From IMG/VR virus record IMGVR_UViG_3300047668_000262, positions 1 through 20,475 of that record: 20,475 nucleotides of DNA; one strand, 5' to 3'. The notes beneath the pieces are model-generated. The model did no database searches, was not told where the DNA came from, and saw nothing but the letters and a program-made list of their open reading frames with translations. Below are positions 1 to 7,060 of this stretch, piece after piece. Source of the stretch: a virus. A program made the position numbers and the translations under genes. The first letter of the stretch is position 1, and every line of letters starts with the position of its first letter.

Positions 1-108
1 CAAGAGTATGACTTTGAAAAATATGTTGATGAGTGGACTAGTAGAAAAGGTGGTTATGAAGTTGATGAGGAGATCGTTAAAAAGTTTTCTCTAACAAGTG
101 ATAGATAA
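1..108 (+). CDS. C-terminal tail of an unidentified gene
   Basis: An open frame runs from the first base of the window to a TAA at 106-108, giving 35 residues of a C-terminus rich in charged residues (Lys, Glu, Asp) and ending FSLTSDR. It has the composition of its neighbours and stops 22 bases before gp44, so it is probably a real gene end. In T4 the sliding clamp gene 45 precedes gene 44, but this tail does not resemble the gp45 C-terminus I remember, so I assign no function. Confidence 0.6.
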   Translation, partial: QEYDFEKYVDEWTSRKGGYEVDEEIVKKFSLTSDR

Positions 109-130
109 TGAATAAATTGGAGTATATATT

Positions 131-1075
131 ATGGCAGATTTCTTATGGGTGGAACAATACCGTCCAAAGACTATTGAAGATTGTATCTTACCAGAGGATA
201 CAAAGAAAACATTTTTAGAATTTTTAGATAAAAAAGAATTACCTAATATGTTATTAACTGGTACTGCTGGTACCGGTAAGACAACTGTAGCACGTGCATT
301 GTGTGAGCAGTTAAACCTTGATTATATCATAATCAATGGCTCAGACGAGGGTCGTCAAATAGATACATTGAGGCATAAGATTAAGAACTTTGCCACTACA
401 GTATCATTCAATACAGAATCAAGACACAAAGTTGTTATCATGGACGAGGCAGATTATATGAACGCTGAGTCTGTACAACCTGCATTAAGAGGTTTCATTG
501 AAAGTTTTTATAACAACTGTAGATTTATATTCACTTGCAACTATAAGAACAAGATAATACCTGCTTTACATAGTAGATGTACTGTTATTGATTTTAAAGT
601 TACCAATGGTCAAGTAAAGAAAACGGCCATGTCTTTTATGAAACGTTTAGAAAATATTCTAAAAGAGCAAGAAGTTGAATATGATAAGAACATCTTAGCT
701 CAATTAATTGAAAAACACTACCCAGACTTCAGGAGAACGATTAACGAATTACAAAGGTATTCAGTACGTGGTAAGATTGATAGTGGTATACTATTCAATT
801 TGAAAGAAACGGACTACAAAAACCTTATGTCCTATCTACATAAAAAAGAATTTGATAATATGCGTAAGTGGGTAATACAGCATTTAGATATGGATGCCAC
901 TGATTTATTCAGAGGTGTGTATGATCATTTATCAATTAGTTTAGATCCTAAATCGGTACCTCAAGCAATACTTATTATTGCTGGCTATCAATACAAGGCT
1001 GCTTTTGTGGCAGACCATGAAATCAATGTAATCGCTTGTTTGACCGAGATTATGGCAAATTGTAAGTTTAAATAA
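131..1075 (+). CDS. 44: Sliding-clamp loader large subunit (T4 gp44-like)
   Basis: This is an AAA+ ATPase of 314 residues, close to the length of T4 gp44. Visible motifs are Walker A GTAGTGKT (residues 44-51), Walker B IMDEAD (103-108) and the clamp-loader SRC motif at 148-150, whose Arg acts as the trans arginine finger. The N-terminus LWVEQYRPKTIEDCILP is typical of RFC-type clamp loaders. In the T4 family gp44 forms a 4:1 complex with gp62 that opens the gp45 ring and places it on primer-template DNA. The ATG at 131 follows TTGGAG at about 117-122. gp62 lies about 300 bases downstream, separated by a tRNA, whereas in T4 the two genes adjoin. Confidence 0.96.
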   Translation: MADFLWVEQYRPKTIEDCILPEDTKKTFLEFLDKKELPNMLLTGTAGTGKTTVARALCEQLNLDYIIINGSDEGRQIDTLRHKIKNFATTVSFNTESRHKVVIMDEADYMNAESVQPALRGFIESFYNNCRFIFTCNYKNKIIPALHSRCTVIDFKVTNGQVKKTAMSFMKRLENILKEQEVEYDKNILAQLIEKHYPDFRRTINELQRYSVRGKIDSGILFNLKETDYKNLMSYLHKKEFDNMRKWVIQHLDMDATDLFRGVYDHLSISLDPKSVPQAILIIAGYQYKAAFVADHEINVIACLTEIMANCKFK

Positions 1076-1082
1076 GTGAACG

Positions 1083-1090
1083 TATAAATA
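1083..1090 (+). promoter_or_regulatory. T4-late-type box TATAAATA
   Basis: An exact TATAAATA lies seven bases after the gp44 stop codon, in the gap that leads to two mini-ORFs, the tRNA and gp62. In T4 this octamer is the late promoter, read by gp55-modified polymerase. In DNA this AT-rich a few chance copies per 20 kb are expected, so the support is its intergenic position. Confidence 0.4.
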
Positions 1091-1098
1091 AGATCAAA

Positions 1099-1179
1099 AT
1101 GAATTATATCATTTATAATATTAAAGATAAAGAAAGAAAAGACAAGTGGCCAAGAGAACAATATTTAGAACAATTATAG
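1099..1179 (+). CDS. Possible 26-aa mini-protein
   Basis: A short ATG frame encodes a 26-residue, highly charged peptide (start MNYIIYNIKDKERKDK, end EQYLEQL). It fills the gap between gp44 and the tRNA together with the next mini-ORF. There is no clear ribosome-binding site, and a start from the TATAAATA box would leave almost no leader. I do not recognise it, and at this length chance is a real possibility. Confidence 0.3.
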   Translation: MNYIIYNIKDKERKDKWPREQYLEQL

Positions 1180-1184
1180 TTAGA

Positions 1185-1283
1185 ATGAGAATGTGGTATG
1201 CAGATATACGAGGACATCATGGAAAACGTTGGGATTATGAACCTGGCGATTGGTATATGGGTAGACATAACAAACGAAAGTAG
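1185..1283 (+). CDS. Possible 32-aa Trp/Tyr-rich mini-protein
   Basis: A 32-residue ATG frame begins five bases after the preceding mini-ORF and ends ten bases before the tRNA. The peptide is basic and aromatic, with three Trp and three Tyr, including RGHHGKRWDYEPGDWYMG. That composition is unlike random AT-rich sequence, which slightly favours a real gene. A second in-frame ATG lies two codons in. No family was recognised. Confidence 0.4.
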   Translation: MRMWYADIRGHHGKRWDYEPGDWYMGRHNKRK

Positions 1284-1292
1284 AAAGGTTTT

Positions 1293-1368
1293 GCCCTTTT
1301 AGCTCAGCTGGTAGAGCAACTGATTTGTAATCAGTAGGTCATCTGTTCGACTCGGATAAAGGGCACCA
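1293..1368 (+). tRNA. tRNA-Thr (anticodon UGU), CCA encoded
   Basis: A full cloverleaf can be folded by hand. The acceptor stem is GCCCTTT (1293-1299) with AAAGGGC (1358-1364). The D arm carries AGCTCAGCTGGTAGAGC. The anticodon stem ACTGA/TCAGT (1319-1323, 1331-1335) closes loop TTTGTAA with anticodon TGT at 1326-1328. The T stem ATCTG/CGGAT closes loop TTCGACT. The discriminator is A1365 and CCA is encoded at 1366-1368. It reads ACA, a codon used very often by the genes around it, so it probably supplements host tRNA during infection. It sits between the two clamp-loader genes. Confidence 0.95.
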
Positions 1369-1378
1369 GAATTATATT

Positions 1379-1771
1379 ATGTACGAATTAAAAGATTATC
1401 TAAAAGCAATTAACGAGACCAAGGTCAATTTGTTGAATACAACAGATCAAGCCTGGACTAAAAAATACCCACCATTTATAATAAACAAGTGTTTATCTAT
1501 GTTTTGGGATACACTTCCACATGCCAATGAAATGAATGGTTATCACTTCTTGGACAAGGATATACAGTTCCAATTTTTACTAAATAGTGTTAGAACAAAG
1601 AAGCGGTTTGGAGGCAAGTGGATTAAAAAACAAAAACTGCATGATTTGGAAGTTGTTAAAGAGTATTATGGTTACAGTAATGAAAAAGCGAGAACAGCCT
1701 TACAAGTACTTACACCAGAAAATATTATTAAAATTAAAGAAGCCTGTAACAAGGGCGGGAGAACTAAATGA
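1379..1771 (+). CDS. 62: Sliding-clamp loader small subunit (T4 gp62-like)
   Basis: The product is 130 residues, shorter than the roughly 190 of T4 gp62. It carries the signature of the family: NKCLSMFWDTLPHANEMN in the first half and FQFLLNSVRTKKRF in the middle, followed by a basic stretch and a C-terminal helix. gp62 is the non-ATPase subunit that bridges the four gp44 subunits. The start lies 11 bases after the tRNA, so tRNA and mRNA must share a transcript or be separated by processing. Its TGA overlaps the regA ATG (ATGA at 1768-1771), which indicates translational coupling. Confidence 0.88.
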   Translation: MYELKDYLKAINETKVNLLNTTDQAWTKKYPPFIINKCLSMFWDTLPHANEMNGYHFLDKDIQFQFLLNSVRTKKRFGGKWIKKQKLHDLEVVKEYYGYSNEKARTALQVLTPENIIKIKEACNKGGRTK

Positions 1772-2214
1772 ATGAAGAAGTAACTTGGACACAAGAGAGT
1801 ATGTTAGAGGTCACCTTGACCCAACCAGACGATTTCCTAAAAGTAAGAGAAACATTAACACGAATTGGTGTCGCAAGTAGAAAAGATAAAACTCTTTTCC
1901 AATCATGTCATATTTTACATAAGCAAGGTAAGTATTACATAGTACATTTTAAAGAGTTGTTTGCCCTAGATGGTAAAAAAGCAACCTTAATAAACAATGA
2001 TATTCAACGTAGAAATACAATAGCCGTTCTATTACAGGACTGGAATTTAATTGATATTGTTCTAAAAGAGACAGCAGTATCTAACAAAGCACCATTATCA
2101 CAAATAAAAGTTTTACCGTTTAAAGAGAAAAAAGAGTGGATATTATCTGCTAAATATAACATAGGTAAAAAAATTGTTAAGGAAAATGGTCAAGATGAAA
2201 ATACCAAAGTTTAG
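1768..2214 (+). CDS. regA: RegA translational repressor
   Basis: From residue 12 the product follows T4 RegA closely: MLEVTLTQPDDFLKVRETL, then KDKTLFQSCHIL, then YYIVHFKEL, and near the end KYNIGK. RegA binds initiation regions of early phage mRNAs, including clamp-loader and its own messages, and blocks ribosome loading. Here it is 148 residues against about 122 in T4. The ATG at 1768 gives an 11-residue N-terminal extension and has GGGAG just upstream, while an internal ATG at 1801 would start at the T4-like position. The C-terminus is also longer and overlaps the next gene by 20 bases. Confidence 0.95.
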   Translation: MNEEVTWTQESMLEVTLTQPDDFLKVRETLTRIGVASRKDKTLFQSCHILHKQGKYYIVHFKELFALDGKKATLINNDIQRRNTIAVLLQDWNLIDIVLKETAVSNKAPLSQIKVLPFKEKKEWILSAKYNIGKKIVKENGQDENTKV

Positions 2215-3664
2215 AGACTACATAACAGAGCAAGATAATAGTCGTGATGAAGACAATATCACGGTTGCTATTCTTACTATAAACGATTCAGATAAACCTA
2301 ATAAGGATTCAACTGTTGAACTTATAGAAAAAGCATGTAAAAAGAAGAAGATAGAATGTATTATTGTAAATACTAAATCAGCAATTATCACAGACAAAGA
2401 CGAAGAAAAGAATACCCTTACAGTTTATAATTACGATGGTAAAGATGGCGAATACACCTTTACAGGTAGAGATACACTTTGTATAACAAGAGCAGGTGCA
2501 GTAGAAGACGAAGCTGGTCTTTCTTTAATATCTGCCTTTCAAAACTCATCAGCATTTATGGCTAACACAAGAGCAGCGATGTTAACTTGTGATAACAAAC
2601 TTACGTCTGCTTTACTATTTGAAAAATTTGGTATACCTACACCTACAACATCTTTTATATCTAACGAAAAGAATATAAAAGCAGGACTAGATAAGGTTGG
2701 TGGTAAATTTCCTATAATCTTAAAGACATTAACTGGTACACAAGGTATCGGTGTAATTAAAATAGAAAGTTATGAGGGCCTAGTTGCAACAGCACAAGCA
2801 ATGTGGAAACTAGAGTCTGAACTTTTAATACAAGAATTTATGCCTACGAAGTTTGACGTTAGAACTTTCGTAGTAGATAACAAAGTTATTGCATGTACAA
2901 AAAGAGTACATAGTAGTTATGACTTTAGATCAAATACACACAGAGGTGCTGAAGCAGAACCTTACATATTAAGTGAAGAAGAATATGAATTGGTTTTAAA
3001 AACTGCTAGAGTTTCAAAAGCATATATGGTTGGAGTTGATCACATAGTATTTAATAATAAACCATACATTTTAGAAATCAATGGTAGTCCAGGATCAGGT
3101 GCTGATTACGAGGGTTACCAATATAAAGATTACTATTCAGTAGGCGAACCATCTGGAAGAATAGATGGTGAAAAAATGATGGAGTTTTTAGTTGATTATA
3201 TTTCACAAAGAAAACATTGGGATAGACAAGCACTTTTAGAATGTGGTTGGCTTGAGACAGTTGAAATAGATGGCGTTGGTAAAGTTAGAGCTAAACTTGA
3301 TAGTGGTAACGGATCAAAAGCATGTGCTTTACATGCCGATAAAATTTTAGAAAAAGATGGTAAAATTATAAAATGGAAATATGACGGTAAGATTTTTAGT
3401 AAACCTAAACATGGTGTAAGTAAAATCTTTAGAGCAAATGCTGAGGGTGAAGAACCATCTGAAATTAGACCTACAGTATTATTAGATATTACATTTAATG
3501 GTTTCACATATAAAGATATAGAAGTTGGATTAGATAGTAGACCTAGAGCTGCTTCAGACTTACTAGTCAATAGAGATTTAATGCGATTGATGAATGTCAG
3601 TATAAACCCTAATAGAACATTCGCCTTGAGCAAACGGTTAAAACCGATAAACAAAAAAGATTAG
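2195..3664 (+). CDS. RimK-like ATP-grasp ligase fused to RimK-associated aspartic-protease-like domain
   Basis: The chosen start at 2195 has AAGGAA upstream and gives 489 residues; an earlier in-frame ATG at 2174 lies inside regA. Residues 1-12 (MKIPKFRDYITE) resemble the T4 capsid-targeting peptide. Residues about 20-340 form an ATP-grasp ligase of the RimK type: pre-ATP-grasp segment, ILKTLTGTQGIGV (176-187), DVRTFVV (221-227), and the metal-binding EINGSPG (294-300). RimK enzymes add glutamate to a protein C-terminus, in E. coli to ribosomal protein S6. Residues about 349-480 match the RimK-linked retropepsin-like domain, often called a putative ATP-dependent zinc protease, with AKLDSG (366-371) and Asp369 as the likely catalytic residue. 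A ligase and a peptidase on one chain suggest a reversible protein modification. The target is unknown; S6 is only an inference. Confidence 0.85.
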   Translation: MKIPKFRDYITEQDNSRDEDNITVAILTINDSDKPNKDSTVELIEKACKKKKIECIIVNTKSAIITDKDEEKNTLTVYNYDGKDGEYTFTGRDTLCITRAGAVEDEAGLSLISAFQNSSAFMANTRAAMLTCDNKLTSALLFEKFGIPTPTTSFISNEKNIKAGLDKVGGKFPIILKTLTGTQGIGVIKIESYEGLVATAQAMWKLESELLIQEFMPTKFDVRTFVVDNKVIACTKRVHSSYDFRSNTHRGAEAEPYILSEEEYELVLKTARVSKAYMVGVDHIVFNNKPYILEINGSPGSGADYEGYQYKDYYSVGEPSGRIDGEKMMEFLVDYISQRKHWDRQALLECGWLETVEIDGVGKVRAKLDSGNGSKACALHADKILEKDGKIIKWKYDGKIFSKPKHGVSKIFRANAEGEEPSEIRPTVLLDITFNGFTYKDIEVGLDSRPRAASDLLVNRDLMRLMNVSINPNRTFALSKRLKPINKKD

Positions 3665-3671
3665 TCGTTGA

Positions 3672-3899
3672 TAAGAAGACAATAACTATGCAGGACCTCG
3701 GTGCAATACCGAGCAACTCCACCATTAAACCAAAATTTATGGGGTTGAAATAGGATCGACTCGTAGGTAAAACTTCTAGGAGATTAATCGCTAACATCGT
3801 ACTGTTAATTAAATGCTAACTCACAAGGTTTCGCATTAGCAGCTTAGTCTGCTAGGGGTTTGCCTGTACCTCGCAACAGAAACAGGCGCTTGACAAACC
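3672..3899 (+). ncRNA. ssrA: Two-piece, circularly permuted tmRNA (tag ANSQGFALAA)
   Basis: The acceptor piece comes first. Its T stem CTCGG/CCGAG (3697-3701, 3709-3713) closes a 7-base loop. It is followed by CAACTCC (3714-3720), discriminator A and CCA at 3722-3724. After a 16-base spacer the coding piece starts with GGGGTTG (3741-3747), which pairs with CAACTCC with one G-U. The tmRNA-like GGATCGAC follows (3753-3760). A P2-like helix joins the pieces: 3762-3766 with 3686-3690 and 3773-3777 with 3674-3678. The tag frame 3815-3847 is GCT AAC TCA CAA GGT TTC GCA TTA GCA GCT TAG, encoding ANSQGFALAA with the classic ALAA degron end. A nested hairpin follows (GGTTTG 3857-3862 with 3894-3899; CCTGT 3863-3867 with 3882-3886). 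tmRNA frees stalled ribosomes. Outer ends are approximate. Confidence 0.9.
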
Positions 3900-3918
3900 G
3901 CTAAATATATGATATATT
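3890..3918 (+). promoter_or_regulatory. Sigma70-type promoter with extended -10
   Basis: TTGACA (3890-3895), a 17-base spacer, TGA, then TATATT (3913-3918). This predicts a start near 3925 and a leader of about 20 bases before the ATG at 3944, with AAAGGAAA as ribosome-binding site. The -35 box overlaps the 3' end of the tmRNA coding piece. It would serve 3944, the ferredoxin and gp43. Confidence 0.75.
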
Positions 3919-3943
3919 ATAACAATAAACAAAAGGAAATATT

Positions 3944-4249
3944 ATGCAAGAAGTGAAAATATTAAGACTATCTACAGGCGAAGATGTAATTGCTAAGGTA
4001 GGAGAAAACGACCAAGGGGTAAGTTTAAAGAACCCATTTGTAATCATACCACAACAAAAAGCACCAGGACAACCAATACAATTAATGATGTCTTTGTACA
4101 ATGCGTTTGGTAAAAGCAATACTATTACAGTAGCTAAAGATAAAATAGTCTTTATAACAGACCCTAAAGACGAAATCTTAAAATCATACGAGAATAACAC
4201 AAGCACTATCATTGCACCAAAGCCAGGACTAATCACAGAAAATAAGTGA
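3944..4249 (+). CDS. Small conserved-type phage protein, possible Sm-like fold
   Basis: This 101-residue protein starts EVKILRLSTGEDVIAKVGE and continues with a predicted beta-rich pattern (VSLKNPFVIIP, NTITVAKDKIVFITDP). It ends in a polar tail. The 'L.TGE.VIA.V ... L.NPF.I' pattern is the one I associate with small T4-like marine phage proteins of Sm/Hfq-like fold, but this is recall without an alignment. No catalytic motif is visible. It is the first gene after a strong promoter and its stop overlaps the GTG start of the ferredoxin, so the two are translationally coupled. RNA binding would fit an Sm-like fold but is not shown. Confidence 0.75.
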   Translation: MQEVKILRLSTGEDVIAKVGENDQGVSLKNPFVIIPQQKAPGQPIQLMMSLYNAFGKSNTITVAKDKIVFITDPKDEILKSYENNTSTIIAPKPGLITENK

Positions 4250-4578
4250 TAACTGTTAACTTTATCAGGACAAACAACGAAAAAGTCCAAGTTAAAGTAC
4301 CTGCTGGTTGGACAGTAATGGAGGCGGCTAAAGAAGCATGTCTAGATGAAATTCCTGCCAGTTGTGGTGGCTGTTGTGCCTGTGGTACATGTCACGTGTA
4401 CGTAGGTAATGCCTGGATTGCCAAACTAGGTGAAATAGATTATAATAGTACTGAACAATGTATGTTAGAATACGAAAAATCATACAAGAAAGGCATAAGC
4501 AGATTGAGTTGTCAACTACCATTAACAGAGGAACTTGACGGAATAACACTACACTTATTAGATGATGAACTTTTATAA
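4246..4578 (+). CDS. [2Fe-2S] ferredoxin
   Basis: A 110-residue protein with a GTG start inside the preceding stop (GTGA at 4246-4249). The four cluster ligands are Cys40, Cys46, Cys49 (C-x5-C-x2-C in ASCGGCCACGTCH) and Cys89 (RLSCQLPL). This is the adrenodoxin/plant-type beta-grasp ferredoxin layout, and the length fits. Two extra cysteines at 43 and 44 lie inside the cluster loop, which is unusual. The protein would carry single electrons in the host cytoplasm; the partner is unknown, with ribonucleotide reduction or host Fe-S metabolism as candidates. Its end overlaps the gp43 start by 17 bases. A SufE-domain gene at 15612 gives this phage a second Fe-S link. Confidence 0.9.
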   Translation: MITVNFIRTNNEKVQVKVPAGWTVMEAAKEACLDEIPASCGGCCACGTCHVYVGNAWIAKLGEIDYNSTEQCMLEYEKSYKKGISRLSCQLPLTEELDGITLHLLDDELL

Positions 4579-7060
4579 ATCAGTAATAGAACATAGAGGC
4601 AAACTTCTTGTAAGAGGTATACATGAAGGCCAAGACTATAAAGAAAAGATAGATTTTGGTCCTACTTTATATTCGTTAACTCAAAAAGAAAGTAAGTTTA
4701 AAACTTTAGATAATAGAAATCTAAACCCAATAAAATTCAAAGATATATCTGCCGCTAGACAATTCAGACGTGAAGTTGCAACTCAAAACTCTCCTGTCTA
4801 TGGTCTAGAACGTTATCATTATCAGTACATCAACGAACAATTTCCACAAAACATCAAGTGGGATAAAAAGTTTATTAAAATATTCACAATAGATATTGAG
4901 ACTACAGTAACAGATGGTTTTCCAGATGTGGATAACCCTACCGAAGAAATCATTTGTATTACAGTTAAAAATCAAACTAACAAACAAATATTAACGTGGG
5001 CTAAAGGTGACTATCATACAGATAGGACAGATGTAACTTTTATTAAATGTAAAACAGAAAATCAACTCCTTATGGAGTTTATGAAATTCTGGTTAAAGAA
5101 CTATCCAGATGTTGTTACAGGCTGGAATACTAAATTCTTTGATCTACCATACTTGATGAATAGAATTAAAATGGTTGCAGGTGAAAAGGTTGCAAACAAG
5201 ATGTCGCCATGGGGACTTGTGGATAAAATTGAAGTCATGGTAAGAGGTAGACCACAAACCTCATATGTTTTAAAAGGTACCGTAATGTTAGATTATCTTG
5301 ATTTGTATAGATGGTTTATTCCTACTAGGCAAGAGAGTTATAAACTAGACTTCATTGGTGAAGTAGAACTTGGCCAAAGAAAAAATGAAAACCCTTATCC
5401 AACCTTTAGAGAATTTTACGAGAAAGACTTTCAAAAGTTTGTTGATTATAACATACAAGACGTAGAACTTGTTGACGCTTTAGAAGATAAACTTGGTCTA
5501 ATTGAATTAGCATTAACTGTCGCATATGAATCTAAAGTAAACTATGATGATATATTTTCACAAGTAAGAGTCTGGGATACTTTGATTGCTAATCATCTAT
5601 TGGCAAAAAACATATGCATACCACCAAGAGAAGAACATAGTAAAGATACAAAATATGAAGGCGCCTATGTAAAAGACCCTACAGTTGGTCAGCATAAGTG
5701 GGTATGTTCTTTTGATATTAACTCACTATATCCTCATATCATTATTCAATACAATATTTCTCCTGAAAAGATAATAGGCCAAGATCCATCTGGTATTTCT
5801 GTAAACAAGATGTTGAAAAAAAGTTTAGACTTGTCACATTTAAAGAATGAAAATGCGTGTGTTACACCTAATGGTGCTAAGTTTAGAAACAATGGTCAAG
5901 GTTTCTTACCTGAAATGATGGAAACAATGTACAATGAACGTGTCATTTATAAGAAAAGAATGATCGCCGCTAAAAAACAATATCAGAAAACACCAACACC
6001 AGAATTACAAAGAGAAATTGCAAGATGTCATAACATTCAATGGGCAAGAAAGATTGCCTTGAACTCAGCTTATGGTGCAGTTGGTAACCAATACTTTAGA
6101 TTCTATGATGTAAGACAAGCAGCTGCTATTACAACAGCAGGTCAATTCATTATTAGATTCATTGAAGAAAAGGTTAACACTTATATGAATACTATTTTAA
6201 AATTAAAAGATGAAGACAAACAAGATTATATCGTGGCTTCTGATACAGATTCAATCTATGTAACACTAGATAAGTTAGTAGAAAAAACATGTCAAGGTAA
6301 AGACAATGACCAGATATGTAACTTTATAGACAAAGTTGTTAACAGTAGACTAGAACCTTTTATTGAAAAATGTTTTGATGAACTATCTGACTATACAAAT
6401 GCATTTAAGAACTGTATGGTAATGAAACGAGAAGTAATTGCCAACAAAGGTATATGGGTTGCAAAGAAAAGATATATGTTAAACGTATTAGATGATGAGG
6501 GTGTAAGACTTTCTGAACCTAAATTAAAGATCATGGGTATTGAGGCAGTTAAATCATCAACACCACAAGTTTGTAGAGGTAAGATTAAAGAAGCAATCAA
6601 AATCATTATGAATAAAGATGAAGATACTTTACAGAAATTCATTGCAGAATTTAAAACAGAGTTTAATAGTTTGTCTGCTGAAGCAATATCTTTTCCTAGA
6701 TCATGTAACAATATTAAAAAGTATAGAAACCCAGCAACCATATTCAGTAAAGGTACACCAATACATGTTAAAGGTTCTTTAATATATAATCAAAAACTAC
6801 GAGAACTTAAATTACATAAACAATATCCTTTCATTAAAGAAGGAGATAAGATTAAATTCTTAAAATTAAAAGAAGCTAATCCATTTAGATTTGATGTGAT
6901 AAGTTATATTACAACCTTACCTGTAGAGTTTAAACTACAAGAATATATAGATTACGAAACACAATTTGAAAAGACTTTCCTTGACCCTATGAGATTTATC
7001 TTACAGGCTATTGGTTGGTCACAAGAAAAGAAAGCAAGTTTGGATGCATTTTTTAGTTAG
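4562..7060 (+). CDS. 43: Family B DNA polymerase (T4 gp43-like)
   Basis: The replicative polymerase is 832 residues, somewhat shorter than the roughly 900 of T4 gp43. The 3'-5' exonuclease motifs are intact: Exo I IDIETT (Asp111, Glu113), Exo II WNTKFFDLPYL (near 188-198) and Exo III YNIQDVELV (near 300). Polymerase motifs are A FDINSLYPHII (Asp385), B KIALNSAYGAVGN (near 496-508) and C ASDTDSIYV (Asp561, Asp563). The start is one of two adjacent ATGs (4562 or 4565); MNFYKS after the second resembles the T4 N-terminus. The gene overlaps the ferredoxin and ends directly against the next ATG, so it sits in a tight operon. T4 has regA next to gene 43; here four features intervene. Confidence 0.98.
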   Translation: MMNFYKSVIEHRGKLLVRGIHEGQDYKEKIDFGPTLYSLTQKESKFKTLDNRNLNPIKFKDISAARQFRREVATQNSPVYGLERYHYQYINEQFPQNIKWDKKFIKIFTIDIETTVTDGFPDVDNPTEEIICITVKNQTNKQILTWAKGDYHTDRTDVTFIKCKTENQLLMEFMKFWLKNYPDVVTGWNTKFFDLPYLMNRIKMVAGEKVANKMSPWGLVDKIEVMVRGRPQTSYVLKGTVMLDYLDLYRWFIPTRQESYKLDFIGEVELGQRKNENPYPTFREFYEKDFQKFVDYNIQDVELVDALEDKLGLIELALTVAYESKVNYDDIFSQVRVWDTLIANHLLAKNICIPPREEHSKDTKYEGAYVKDPTVGQHKWVCSFDINSLYPHIIIQYNISPEKIIGQDPSGISVNKMLKKSLDLSHLKNENACVTPNGAKFRNNGQGFLPEMMETMYNERVIYKKRMIAAKKQYQKTPTPELQREIARCHNIQWARKIALNSAYGAVGNQYFRFYDVRQAAAITTAGQFIIRFIEEKVNTYMNTILKLKDEDKQDYIVASDTDSIYVTLDKLVEKTCQGKDNDQICNFIDKVVNSRLEPFIEKCFDELSDYTNAFKNCMVMKREVIANKGIWVAKKRYMLNVLDDEGVRLSEPKLKIMGIEAVKSSTPQVCRGKIKEAIKIIMNKDEDTLQKFIAEFKTEFNSLSAEAISFPRSCNNIKKYRNPATIFSKGTPIHVKGSLIYNQKLRELKLHKQYPFIKEGDKIKFLKLKEANPFRFDVISYITTLPVEFKLQEYIDYETQFEKTFLDPMRFILQAIGWSQEKKASLDAFFS

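Noticed and set aside
1587-1775. 62-codon plus-strand frame inside gp62
   Set aside because: It overlaps gp62 in another frame, and gp62 has clear family signatures across the same bases.
2174-2194. Upstream in-frame start for the RimK fusion (MLRKMVK extension)
   Set aside because: The start at 2195 has AAGGAA upstream and gives the MKxxxFRDYITE terminus shared in form with other proteins here. The longer form would also overlap regA further.
3196-3654. 152-codon open frame on the minus strand
   Set aside because: It is antisense to the well-supported C-terminal domain of the RimK fusion. It has no plausible ribosome-binding site, and all supported genes run on the plus strand.
3857-3899. 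Nested hairpin read as a rho-independent terminator
   Set aside because: No T-run follows and the stem has an asymmetric interruption. It fits better as the 3' structured part of the tmRNA coding piece.
3901-4290. 129-codon minus-strand frame with a hydrophobic, membrane-like composition
   Set aside because: It is antisense to the small protein and the ferredoxin start. The hydrophobic look comes from complementing Lys/Asn/Glu-rich codons.
4574-4581. TATAAATC as a late promoter
   Set aside because: It has one mismatch, lies inside the start of the polymerase gene, and an early gene would not need it.
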